The notes under the pieces: model-generated
Seen by the model: only the letters and a program-made list of their open reading frames with translations
What the model was told of the DNA's origin: nothing
Database searches by the model: none
Position numbers and translations under genes: made by a program
In this document: piece after piece, positions 1-6,579 of the stretch
Layout of the letters: the number at the start of each line of letters is the position of its first letter
Numbering within the stretch: the first letter of the stretch is position 1
Source: FEN-1219 sp036274615
Lineage (GTDB): Bacteria > Pseudomonadota > Gammaproteobacteria > Steroidobacterales > Rariloculaceae
Reading direction: 5' to 3'
Assembly (NCBI GenBank): GCA_036274615.1
Contig: DASUFK010000167.1
Coordinates: 1 to 19,656 of the forward strand
Length of the DNA: 19,656 nt

Positions 1-159
1 ATGATCGCCGGCTTCAACATCGTCGAGGCCGACAGCATCGACGAGGCCGTGGCCATGGCCGCGGAATTCCCCTGGGCGCGCACGGGCTGCGTCGAAGTCC
101 GCCCGATCATCGAGTTCGACACCGTCCGCGCCGCCGTCGGCGCCCCGCCCCGAAAATAG
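1..159 (+). CDS. YCII/DGPF-domain protein, C-terminal part (5' end outside window)
   Basis: An open frame runs in from the window edge and stops with TAG at 157-159, giving 53 residues. The stretch GGF/AGFNIVEADSIDEAVAMA, then PWARTGCVEVRPI, is the typical C-terminal half of YCII-related (DGPF) proteins, small alpha/beta ferredoxin-like proteins often encoded beside ECF sigma factors. The ATG at position 1 is internal to the usual domain, so the true start most likely lies upstream of the window. The final codons CGA AAA TAG are part of the inverted-repeat arm that follows, so the repeat supplies the stop codon and the last residues (P-P-R-K). The gene converges on the AhpD-like gene at 274-777. 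Biochemical function is unknown. Confidence 0.75.
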   Translation: MIAGFNIVEADSIDEAVAMAAEFPWARTGCVEVRPIIEFDTVRAAVGAPPRK

Positions 160-268
160 GGACATGGTACTTTTCGCTCGCGCGAGCTCGTCGCAGGCCG
201 CGGTCAATCGGAAACGTAATCTGTCCCTATTTTCCGCGTTCGAAAAAGCAGCATGTCCCCATTTTTCC
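152..268. repeat. Composite inverted-repeat element 1 (three arms)
   Basis: Three versions of one arm lie between two convergent genes. Arm a (152-174, plus orientation) begins GAAAATAGGGACATGGTAC. Arm b (211-234, reverse orientation) reads as GGAAAATAGGGACAGATTAC on the other strand. Arm c (242-268, reverse orientation) reads as GGAAAAATGGGGACATGCTG. All three share the ends but differ in the core, so this locus looks like a nested or partly replaced element, not one simple hairpin. The stop codon of the gene ending at 159 lies inside arm a, and the gene ending at 274 stops six bases beyond arm c. It resembles REP/REPIN sequences mobilised by RAYT (Y1) transposases. No such transposase is in the window. 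Confidence 0.85.
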
Positions 269-273
269 GCCGG

Positions 274-777
274 TCAGTGGGCGGCGGAGGGTTGCGAGGG
301 GCGGGCTGCGCTCGCCTGCGCGCGCTGCTGCGGCTTGTACGCGCCCGGCTGCGCGCGGAACGCGATGCTGAGCCGGTTCCAGGTGTTGATCGCGGCCACG
401 GCCATCGCGAGGTCCACGAGCTCCGCCTCGCTGAAGTGCTCGCGCGCCTTCTCGAAGACCTCGTCCGGCACGTGGGTGTCGCTCACGAGCGTGAGGCTCT
501 CCGTCCACTCGAGCGCCGCGCGCTCGCGGTCGGAATAGAACGGCGCCTCGCGCCACGCGTTGAGCAAGTAGAGGCGCTGCTCGGTCTCGCCGGCCGCGCG
601 CGCGTCCTTGCTGTGCATGTCGAGGCAGTACGCGCAGCCGTTGATCTGCGACGCGCGCATCTTCACGAGCTCGAGCAGGCTCGGCTCGAGGCCCGACGCG
701 TTGACGTAGCCCTGGAGGCCCAGCACTGCTTGCAGGGCCTTCGGCGAAACCTTCATGACATCGATCCGTGATTTCAT
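274..777 (-). CDS. AhpD-like / carboxymuconolactone decarboxylase family protein
   Basis: A 167-residue protein from ATG at 777-775, with AGGAG eight bases upstream. The open frame extends further upstream, but those residues have no RBS and lie across the promoter and leader. The motif N-G-C-A-Y-C-L-D-M-H (C48, C51, H55) is the CxxCxxxH peroxidase centre of the AhpD/CMD family, whose members reduce peroxides or decarboxylate lactones. The tail after about residue 150 is Ala/Gln/Pro-rich and unlike the family core. A consensus ECF41 promoter lies 50-80 bases upstream and the ECF41 sigma gene is next door. CMD-family genes are the best-known partners and targets of ECF41 factors. The actual substrate cannot be told from sequence. 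Confidence 0.9.
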   Translation of the reverse strand: MKSRIDVMKVSPKALQAVLGLQGYVNASGLEPSLLELVKMRASQINGCAYCLDMHSKDARAAGETEQRLYLLNAWREAPFYSDRERAALEWTESLTLVSDTHVPDEVFEKAREHFSEAELVDLAMAVAAINTWNRLSIAFRAQPGAYKPQQRAQASAARPSQPSAAH

Positions 778-800
778 CTTCGTATCTCCTCTGGTTGAGA

Positions 801-832
801 CTCGTTGTCCGACACCACCGGGGGCCGACACC
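801..832 (-). repeat. Two-unit 16-bp repeat in the leader of the AhpD-like gene
   Basis: On the minus strand GGTGTCGGCCCCC starts at 832, and GGTGTCGGACAAC starts exactly 16 bases later at 816. The shared GGTGTC(A/G)G start and the 16-bp period match the longer array at 18578-18657. The pair covers the predicted transcription start of the ECF41 promoter and the first part of the mRNA leader. It may be a degenerate repeat copy or an operator. Only two imperfect units are present, so the link to the larger array is tentative. Confidence 0.5.
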
Positions 833-834
833 AA

Positions 835-861
835 GACGAACCGCCGAGCGGCGCTGTGACA
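835..861 (-). promoter_or_regulatory. ECF41-type promoter of the AhpD-like gene
   Basis: On the minus strand TGTCACA (861-855) is followed after exactly 16 bases by CGTC (838-835). This is the described ECF41 target promoter (TGTCACA, 16-17 bp, CGTC) with no mismatch. Transcription should start near 828, giving a leader of about 50 bases before the ATG at 777. The identical arrangement lies in front of the sigma gene itself. Confidence 0.85.
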
Positions 862-882
862 GCGCCGCCCGGCTCGCTCGTG

Positions 883-1767
883 CTAACGCGCGGCGATGTG
901 CACGCCGCGAAGCTTGTCGGGGTTCAGGATGCTGTAGACGTCGACGATCCTGCGGCCGTCGGTGTTGATGCAGAGCACCGTCAACAACGACTCCTCGTAG
1001 AACACGGCGAACCCGGGCTCGCCGTTCACGTTGACCGCACGGAACACCGTGTGGGGCGCGATCCTGCGGAACACGCCCACGGCGAACCGCGCCACGTGCG
1101 CCGCTCCGCGAACCTCTTTGAGCGCCGCTTTCTGCTTGCCGCCGCCGTCCGAAATCCAGCTCGAGTCCTCGGCGAGGATCTCGAGCAGCGCGTTCTGGTC
1201 GTGGGTTTGCAGCGCGCGCGCGAGCTGGTCGAGCAGCCGCGTCTTCGCGTCCAGGCTCACGTGCAGGCGCGGCTTCTCCGCGCGCACGCGTTTCGCCGCG
1301 CGGCTCACGATCTGCCGGCACGCCGCCTCGCTTTTGCCCAGGGCCTGCGCGATCTGCTCGTAGTCCACGTCGAACGCCTCGCGCAGCAGGAACGCCGCGC
1401 GCTCCTCGGGCGCGAGCCGCTCGAGCACCGCGAGCAGCGCCACCGACAGGTCCGACGCGAGCTCCGCCGCTGCATCCGCGGGCGGCGGCGCTTCGCCCAC
1501 GAGCGGCTCGGGCAGCCACGGACCGGTGTAGTGCTCGCGCTCGGCGCGCAGCTGCCGGAGCCGGTCGATGCAGAGCCGTGTGGTCGTGGTGACGAGCCAG
1601 GCCTGCGGCGCGCGGATCTCTTCCACGCGGGCGCCGTGCCAGCGGAGGTACGCCTCCTGCACCGCGTCCTCGGCGTCGGCGCGCGAGCCGAGCATGCGGT
1701 ACGCCACGCTCCAGAGCTTGCCGCGCTCCTGGGCGAAAGCGGCGCTGCGGTCTTGCGGAGAGCTCAT
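883..1767 (-). CDS. ECF41-family RNA polymerase sigma factor with C-terminal SnoaL-like domain
   Basis: Sigma-70 region 2 (FAQERGKLWSVAYRMLGS onward) and region 4 (SDLSVALLAVLERLAPEERAAF to the helix-turn-helix near EQIAQALGKSEAACRQ) are followed by an NTF2/SnoaL-like extension of about 120 residues. Three ECF41 hallmarks are present: WLPEP in the linker, DGGGK in the extension, and NPDKL near the C-terminus. In this group the fused extension tunes activity in place of a classical anti-sigma factor, and none is encoded here. Two starts are possible. ATG 1779 leaves only a 3-4 base leader after the predicted transcription start. ATG 1767 leaves about 15 bases and is chosen here with modest confidence. 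The gene has its own perfect ECF41 promoter, implying autoregulation. The AhpD-like gene downstream is the second evident target. Confidence 0.93.
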   Translation of the reverse strand: MSSPQDRSAAFAQERGKLWSVAYRMLGSRADAEDAVQEAYLRWHGARVEEIRAPQAWLVTTTTRLCIDRLRQLRAEREHYTGPWLPEPLVGEAPPPADAAAELASDLSVALLAVLERLAPEERAAFLLREAFDVDYEQIAQALGKSEAACRQIVSRAAKRVRAEKPRLHVSLDAKTRLLDQLARALQTHDQNALLEILAEDSSWISDGGGKQKAALKEVRGAAHVARFAVGVFRRIAPHTVFRAVNVNGEPGFAVFYEESLLTVLCINTDGRRIVDVYSILNPDKLRGVHIAAR

Positions 1768-1788
1768 CGCGTGCGGCATACCTCGCTA

Positions 1789-1815
1789 GACGATCGAACG
1801 AAGGCTCATGTGACA
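1789..1815 (-). promoter_or_regulatory. ECF41-type promoter of the sigma factor gene
   Basis: On the minus strand TGTCACA (1815-1809), a 16-base spacer, then CGTC (1792-1789). It is the same sequence and spacing as the promoter at 835-861, with an unrelated spacer. The predicted transcription start is near 1783, four bases upstream of the first possible ATG (1779). Confidence 0.85.
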
Positions 1816-1892
1816 GGTAGAGCCCGTCGCTCCGCCCGAGTTCCGCCGAGAAGCGCGTCGTGCCCTCAGCCCGATGTCGGGGATCGGGCGCG

Positions 1893-1910
1893 ACCGCCGC
1901 GCGCGGCGGT
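1893..1910. repeat. 18-bp perfect palindrome in the gap upstream of the sigma operon
   Basis: ACCGCCGCGCGCGGCGGT is its own reverse complement. It lies in the 175-base gap (1816-1990) between the sigma promoter and inverted-repeat element 2. I see no gene in this gap. The palindrome could be an operator or a chance product of high GC content. Confidence 0.35.
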
Positions 1911-1990
1911 AACGTCGAGGAACGCGTTGCGAATCACGAGGCGATCATCGGCTCCGTCCGCGCGCTCCTCTGACTCGCGGGCTCCGCAAC

Positions 1991-2085
1991 GGAAAATAGG
2001 GACATGTTACTTTTTCGGCCGCCGCCGATTGCGGTCATACCGCCGCGGGCGTGCCGGCCGAAAAAGTAACATGTCCCTATTTTCC
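1991..2085. repeat. Inverted-repeat element 2, perfect 30-bp arms
   Basis: The left arm 1991-2020 and right arm 2056-2085 are exact reverse complements over 30 bases, with a 35-base loop. The arm begins GGAAAATAGGGACATGTTAC and ends CTTTTTCGGCC. As RNA it would form a very stable hairpin with A-rich and U-rich ends, so it could act as a bidirectional terminator. The right arm contains the TAG stop codon (2079-2077) of the minus-strand gene 2077-3420. It belongs to the same family as elements 1, 3 and 4, but its core differs from theirs while both of its own arms agree. Confidence 0.95.
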
Positions 2086-3420
2086 GGGGAAGGAGAAGAG
2101 GTCGTCGGCCGCGGGGCGCTCCATGCCCTGCTCGTGGTACTTCTCCCAGATCTGCGCCCACGGGCGGCCGTACATGTCGGGGTAGGTGTACTCGAAGGTC
2201 GTGTCGGGCGTGACGGGCGTGGCGATGCCGTCGATCGGATAGATGTGCGGGATGCACTCCATGTACACGAACGGATCGTTGTCGTTGAGATTGCCGCGCT
2301 TGTCCCAGGTCTCGACCACGCGCACGGGCTCCACGAGCGCGTCCTCGTCGTAGAGCACGAGCTCGTGCTTGATGCCGACCAGCTTGCCGCTCGCGTCCTT
2401 GCGCGGCGTGTAGATCTCGACCGACTGGAACTTGTTGCTGAACTCCATGCCGCCGTGATTGATCCAGCCCTGCACGTTCGACGTCCAGGTGATCAGCGCC
2501 TCGCCGTCCCAGAAACCGATCGTCTCGCCGAACCACTGCGGCACCGCCGGGCCTAAGCGCGGCACGGCGCCGGGATCCTCGACGAACTCGCGGCCGATCT
2601 GGATCTGCGTCATCGTCGTTTTCGCCGCGTTGCGCATGTCGATGATGAGATCCGGCGTCATCACCAGGTTGATCTGGCCGCCGCCGTACTGCGCGATGCG
2701 CCGCAGGAAGCCTTCGGGCCAGCAATACGACCCCGGCCACTGCGGCGCGTTGCTGCCCGAGTAGTGATACATCTGCTGCACGAAGCGTTGCTGGTACTCC
2801 GGCGTGAGCAGCGACAGATACGTGGGGATCTGGAGGATCGCGCCGTAGAACCACGTGGCGGTCTTCGTGCGATCGCGCGCGTATTGGCCGTTCCAGTTGG
2901 GCAGCGTGGCTTGCGTGTACCGGGTGGGGCCGCCGTGCGCGCGCGTCTCCTTCAATAAGGCGTCGTAGTGCTCCTTCGCGGTCTTGAAGCCGTACGGGCT
3001 CACGATTTCCTTGCGCGGATAGTCGCGGTCGCAGAAGCCCCACGCGGCCGTGCGCGGCGGATCGTTGCCGATCAGCGGCACCTCGTACGCGCCCCAGATC
3101 TGCTCGAGTCCTACCGACGAGTTGCAGCGGTAGTAGCGCGGATCGGACCAGAGCTCGCGGTCCTTGTAGAAGTCCTTCGTGGAGAAGATGTCGTGCGCCA
3201 GCGGCGTCACGCCCTTCGGCGTGGCGCCGTCGCGCGCGGCGAAGATCGGTGGGTTACCGGGCGGCACGCCCGCGCCCGCGTACATGCCCTTGCCTTCGGA
3301 GCCGACGATCGTCGTCGGCTTCAGCGGATCGGGCGCGCCGCGGCCGACGCTCGGCTGTGCGTGCGCCAACGGGCTCGACATCACGGCGGCGGCCAGCAAC
3401 GCCAATGAATAGCTACGCAT
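2077..3420 (-). CDS. Secreted protein of unknown function (paralogue of 4949-6400)
   Basis: A 447-residue protein with a clear Sec signal peptide (MRSYSLALLAAAVMSSPLAHA, cleavage before Q22); GGAG precedes the ATG. The mature part is rich in Trp, Tyr and Pro. It contains DFYKDRELWSDPRYYRCNS, IGNDPPRTAAWGFCD, YCWPEGFLRR and, near residue 300, GETIGFWDGEALITWTSNV. The last stretch resembles the GxWEGDTLVVxT core of a large unnamed family of secreted proteins common in Acidobacteria and environmental Proteobacteria. I know of no assigned function. It follows the metallo-hydrolase gene by 20 bases and is probably co-transcribed with it. The last residues and the stop (CCC GGA AAA TAG) overlap repeat element 2. 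Confidence 0.9.
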   Translation of the reverse strand: MRSYSLALLAAAVMSSPLAHAQPSVGRGAPDPLKPTTIVGSEGKGMYAGAGVPPGNPPIFAARDGATPKGVTPLAHDIFSTKDFYKDRELWSDPRYYRCNSSVGLEQIWGAYEVPLIGNDPPRTAAWGFCDRDYPRKEIVSPYGFKTAKEHYDALLKETRAHGGPTRYTQATLPNWNGQYARDRTKTATWFYGAILQIPTYLSLLTPEYQQRFVQQMYHYSGSNAPQWPGSYCWPEGFLRRIAQYGGGQINLVMTPDLIIDMRNAAKTTMTQIQIGREFVEDPGAVPRLGPAVPQWFGETIGFWDGEALITWTSNVQGWINHGGMEFSNKFQSVEIYTPRKDASGKLVGIKHELVLYDEDALVEPVRVVETWDKRGNLNDNDPFVYMECIPHIYPIDGIATPVTPDTTFEYTYPDMYGRPWAQIWEKYHEQGMERPAADDLFSFPGK

Positions 3421-3440
3421 CCTCGTTCTCCGCGCGCGGT

Positions 3441-4394
3441 CTACTTGGCCGGCGACAGCTCGTTGTACAGCGTGGCGACGAACTGCGCGATGAACGCCGG
3501 CGGACCGGCCACTCGCGCGTCGAAGTCCGCGGTGGGCTTCGCCGCCTGGATCTCCTCGAGCGTCTTGCCTTCCTTCATGAGCTTGCTCACGCGGTCGCGC
3601 ACCGTGACGAGCACCTCGCGGTGGAACACGAGCCCGGCGCGGTTCGACACCGGCCCGTGGCCGGGCACCACCTTGGTGTTGGCGTCGGTGATGGCGAGGA
3701 ACCGGTCGATGGCCGTGAGGATCCCGAGCACGCTGCCGCCGTTGGTCACGGCCGCGGCCGGGTAACCCTCCGAGCGGTACACGTCGCCGGTCATCAGCAC
3801 GTTCGCGTTCACGAACTTCACGGCCGTGTCGCCGTTGGTGTGGGCGGGCGCGAGCGGGATCAGCTGGATCGTCTCGCCGTTCAAGTGCACCGTGGTGGGC
3901 GCGTCGAACAGCACCACCGGCAGCGCGCCCGGCGGCGACGGCGGCGGGATCTGACCGTTGCCCGGCGCGGGACGGGGGTTCACCAACTGCTCGCGCAGAT
4001 TCGGCCGGCCGAGGATCGTGACGCCGAGCTTGGCGAAGTTCTCGTTGCCGCCGGTGTGGTCGCCGTGCACGTGCGTGTTCACGAGGAAACGCAGCGGAGC
4101 CGGCGAGAGCTGCTTCAACGCCGCGACGATCTTGTCGGTGACGTCGGGGAACTGCGCGTCGACGATGAACACGCCCTGCGGTCCCACGAGCGCCGCGGCG
4201 CGGCCGCCGCGCCCGTCGATGCCGTAGACGCTGCCGCCGAGCAGCGTGGTGGTGACCTTGACCTCAGGTGGCGGCTGTTGCGCGCCGCCCGCGGGCGGCG
4301 CGGCCGGCGCCTGCGCGTGCGCGAGCGGCGCACAGAGCGCCAGCGCAACGGCAACGCCGCGGACGAGGTTGGTGAACATCGATCGAGCAGTCAT
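3441..4394 (-). CDS. Secreted metallo-beta-lactamase-fold hydrolase
   Basis: A 317-residue protein from ATG 4394, with GGGGG five bases upstream. An in-frame TTG at 4406 is less likely. A signal peptide ends at AHA-Q28, followed by an Ala/Pro/Gln-rich linker. The metal site is complete: H108-x-H110-x-D112-H113 (THVHGDHTGG), H185 (APAHTNGD), D204 (MTGDVY) and H246 (PGHGP). This predicts a di-zinc hydrolase acting in the periplasm. The family includes beta-lactamases, lactonases, glyoxalases and other esterases, and the substrate cannot be read from these motifs. It is the first gene of a probable two-gene operon with the secreted unknown protein 2077-3420. A TATAGT hexamer on the minus strand at 4453-4448 is a possible -10 site. 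Confidence 0.9.
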   Translation of the reverse strand: MTARSMFTNLVRGVAVALALCAPLAHAQAPAAPPAGGAQQPPPEVKVTTTLLGGSVYGIDGRGGRAAALVGPQGVFIVDAQFPDVTDKIVAALKQLSPAPLRFLVNTHVHGDHTGGNENFAKLGVTILGRPNLREQLVNPRPAPGNGQIPPPSPPGALPVVLFDAPTTVHLNGETIQLIPLAPAHTNGDTAVKFVNANVLMTGDVYRSEGYPAAAVTNGGSVLGILTAIDRFLAITDANTKVVPGHGPVSNRAGLVFHREVLVTVRDRVSKLMKEGKTLEEIQAAKPTADFDARVAGPPAFIAQFVATLYNELSPAK

Positions 4395-4582
4395 GTGATC
4401 CCCCAAAATTCGCCGGCTTCTTTCGAATGAGAGGCCGTGCTGGCGCGACTATACGGCGGCTGTCGGCACTGGAGGTAGTGGAAGTGGGCTCCTGCGGGAC
4501 GGACGCGTGCGCCAAAGTTCGTGTTCTGACCGATTTCTAAACCTCGCAAGCCGGTCCACCTCTCGGCGAGAATCAAACGTCA

Positions 4583-4613
4583 TTGACAATGCGCGTTTGC
4601 GAGGTCTTATCAT
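4583..4613 (+). promoter_or_regulatory. Possible sigma-70 promoter of the small coiled-coil gene
   Basis: TTGACA at 4583-4588 is a perfect -35. Candidate -10 hexamers are TCTTAT (4605-4610, 16-base spacer) and TATCAT (4608-4613, 19-base spacer). Either would start transcription at or just before the ATG at 4621, so the mRNA may be nearly leaderless. Confidence 0.45.
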
Positions 4614-4620
4614 CGTGAGC

Positions 4621-4947
4621 ATGCAAGCCGAATCGCTCGAGGTTCTCGAAAGAGCACACGCTTCGCCGGAGCTGGCCCGCGCCATCGTCCGCGCAATCGA
4701 GATCGAAACGGCGGCCGGGAAGCACGGCTTGGCCACGAAACACGACGTGCTACTGCTCGGCACCGAGCTCCGGGGGGAGATGAGAGCGCTCGCGAACAAG
4801 ACGGAGCTCGCTGACCTCCGCGGCGATCTCAAAGCAGAAATTCACCAAGCGGTCAGCGGCAGCACGCGCCAGATGTACCTCGCGGTGCTCGGTCAAACCG
4901 CGGTGATGCTCGGCTTCACCTACTTCCTGGTCACGCAGCTGCGCTAG
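4621..4947 (+). CDS. Small coiled-coil protein with C-terminal membrane anchor (DUF1640/CCDC90-like)
   Basis: A 108-residue protein. The centre (LATKHDVLLLGTELRGEMRALANKTELADLRGDLKAEI, about residues 37-74) has the heptad-like charge pattern of the short LATKxDlxxLrxElrxEi proteins related to DUF1640. A single hydrophobic helix (about residues 86-105) closes the protein. Such proteins are small membrane-anchored coiled coils, sometimes near toxin or phage-like genes, with no established role. The start at 4621 is chosen because the longer frame upstream is Arg/Ser-rich and spans the promoter. It converges on the gene 4949-6400 with only one base between the two stop codons, so no separate terminator can lie between them. 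Confidence 0.75.
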   Translation: MQAESLEVLERAHASPELARAIVRAIEIETAAGKHGLATKHDVLLLGTELRGEMRALANKTELADLRGDLKAEIHQAVSGSTRQMYLAVLGQTAVMLGFTYFLVTQLR

Positions 4948-4948
4948 G

Positions 4949-6400
4949 TCACTTGAACTCGAAGATGTCCTTCTCCGCGGGCGGCTCCATGCCCTTCTCG
5001 TGGTACTCGCGCCAGATCTCCGCCCACGGACGCCCGTACATGTCGGGCACCTTGTACTCGAACGTCGCGCCCGGGCCCTCGGGCGTCGGCCGGCCGTTCA
5101 CCGGGAACATGCCGGGCACGCACTCGATGAACTGGAACGGGTCGCCCTCCTTGAAGCCGCCGGCGAGCTTGTCGAGATTGCGCACGATGCGGATCGGCTG
5201 CACGAGCGCCTCGGGGTCGTAGAAGATCCCTTCCTGGTTGATGCCGACGAGCTTGCCCGACGCGTCGCGATTCGGCGTGTAGATCTCGACGGTCTGCAGC
5301 TTGTTCGAGAACTCGGGATTGCCGTGCACCTTCCAGCCCTGGACGTTCGACGTCCAGGTGATCAGCACCTCGCCGTCCCAGAAGCCGATCGTCTCGCCGT
5401 ACCAGCGCGGCACGTCCTGGCCGAGCCGCGGCACGGCGCCGGTCATGTTGAAGGTGCGGCCGATGTAGACGTTGGTGACGAAATTGTCGGCGTCGCCGGC
5501 CATGATCTGCACGAGCTCGGGCGTGACGAGCACGGTGTGCGGCTGATTGGTCACGGCGTGATAGTGCCAGCGCCGCATGAACCCCTCGGGCCAGCAGTAC
5601 TGCGCGGGCCACTGGTTCGCGGCCGTCACCGCGTCGTGATACAGCTCCTGCACCATGCGCTGGCGGTACTCGGGCGTGAGCAGCGACAGGATCGTCGGCG
5701 TCTGGTTCCAGTAAAGCTCCGCGTACCAGTTCTGACCGCGCGGCCACACGTAGCGGCCCGACAGCTCGTGCGGCAGCGTGGCGGGCGTGTGCTCGGTGGG
5801 ACCGCCGCGCTTCTTCGTCTCGGCGAGCAGCGCCTCGTAGTGCTCCTGCGCCGTCTTGAACGCGTACGGGCTCACGATCGCGGCGCGCGGATAATCCTTG
5901 TCGCAATAGCCCCAGGCCGCCGTGCGCGGCGGGTCGTTGCCGATCGACACCACGCCGCCGTACGCGCCGCGTTGCGCCTCGATCGCCCACGGGCTGTTGC
6001 AGCGGAAGTAACGCGGATCGGTCCAGAGGTCGCGGTCCTTGTAGAAGTCCTTCGACGTGAACAGATCCACCGGCAGCGGCTTCACGCCTTTGGGCGGCGC
6101 GCCGTTCCAGGCCGAGCCGTAGTCGACGAGCACCGGCTTGCCGTCGGCGCCGGTGCGCGTGGGCCGCCAGGCGCCGACCACGAGGTCGCTGTCGGCAGGG
6201 TAGTTCTCGATGGTTGCGAGGTCCGCGGGCGTTTTGCCCGGGATCGCGCGCAACAGTGGCGCGCCGCGGCCCACGCTCTTGAAGTCGATGTCGGCGGTCT
6301 TTTGCGCGGGCGCGTTGGCGGCGCCGAGCAGCGCGAGGAAAGCGAGCGCAATGCGTGACGCGTCGCGTGCTGTTCGTCCGAGCTTGCCGGTCTTCGTCAT
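4949..6400 (-). CDS. Secreted protein of unknown function (paralogue of 2077-3420)
   Basis: A 483-residue protein from ATG 6400, with GGGGGA eight bases upstream. The signal peptide ends near NAPAQ. It shares long blocks with the protein at 2077-3420: DFYKDRDLWTDPRYFRCNSP, IGNDPPRTAAWGYCDKDYPR, a block around LSLLTPEYRQRMVQELYH, YCWPEGFMRRW, GETIGFWDGEVLITWTSNV and PDMYGRPWAEIWREYHEKGM. It differs mainly by a longer N-terminal region (about 60 extra residues after the signal peptide). The two are clear paralogues flanking the metallo-hydrolase and the small coiled-coil gene, which suggests an old local duplication. The function is unknown; export to the periplasm or outside is the only firm prediction. 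No repeat element lies at its 3' end, unlike its paralogue. Confidence 0.9.
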   Translation of the reverse strand: MTKTGKLGRTARDASRIALAFLALLGAANAPAQKTADIDFKSVGRGAPLLRAIPGKTPADLATIENYPADSDLVVGAWRPTRTGADGKPVLVDYGSAWNGAPPKGVKPLPVDLFTSKDFYKDRDLWTDPRYFRCNSPWAIEAQRGAYGGVVSIGNDPPRTAAWGYCDKDYPRAAIVSPYAFKTAQEHYEALLAETKKRGGPTEHTPATLPHELSGRYVWPRGQNWYAELYWNQTPTILSLLTPEYRQRMVQELYHDAVTAANQWPAQYCWPEGFMRRWHYHAVTNQPHTVLVTPELVQIMAGDADNFVTNVYIGRTFNMTGAVPRLGQDVPRWYGETIGFWDGEVLITWTSNVQGWKVHGNPEFSNKLQTVEIYTPNRDASGKLVGINQEGIFYDPEALVQPIRIVRNLDKLAGGFKEGDPFQFIECVPGMFPVNGRPTPEGPGATFEYKVPDMYGRPWAEIWREYHEKGMEPPAEKDIFEFK

Positions 6401-6514
6401 GATGCGTTCCCCCGAAGCGTCGCGTCGCCGATCGCGTCCTGCATTCTGCGACACTCCGCCATCCCTGGCGGCCGTTCGCCAATCTAGAGCATTTCGCGGC
6501 GACACGAAAACGAA

Positions 6515-6545
6515 TTGGCTCGGGGCGCGTGCCGGGCGCTAGACT
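6515..6545 (+). promoter_or_regulatory. Possible sigma-70 promoter of the pseudouridine synthase gene
   Basis: TTGGCT (6515-6520) and TAGACT (6540-6545) are separated by 19 bases. The spacing is long, but the -10 is reasonable. It places the transcription start near 6552, which argues against the upstream GTG at 6529 as the translation start. Confidence 0.35.
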
Positions 6546-6579
6546 GCGCGCCCAAACTTTCGAACGGACTCGAAGCGCC

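Noticed and set aside
152..268. Insertion sequence or transposon at element 1
   Set aside because: There is no transposase frame or target duplication, only short arms. It is better described as a non-autonomous repeat.
1911..1972. Possible remnant coding stretch (NVEERVANHEAIIGS-like) upstream of element 2
   Set aside because: Only about 20 codons, with no start, no RBS and no recognised family. It could be chance in GC-rich DNA.
805..2556. Long plus-strand open frame (583 codons) across the AhpD-like and sigma genes
   Set aside because: It is antisense to two well-supported genes, its composition is Arg/His/Ala-rich as expected for an antisense frame in GC-rich DNA, and it has no domain or RBS.
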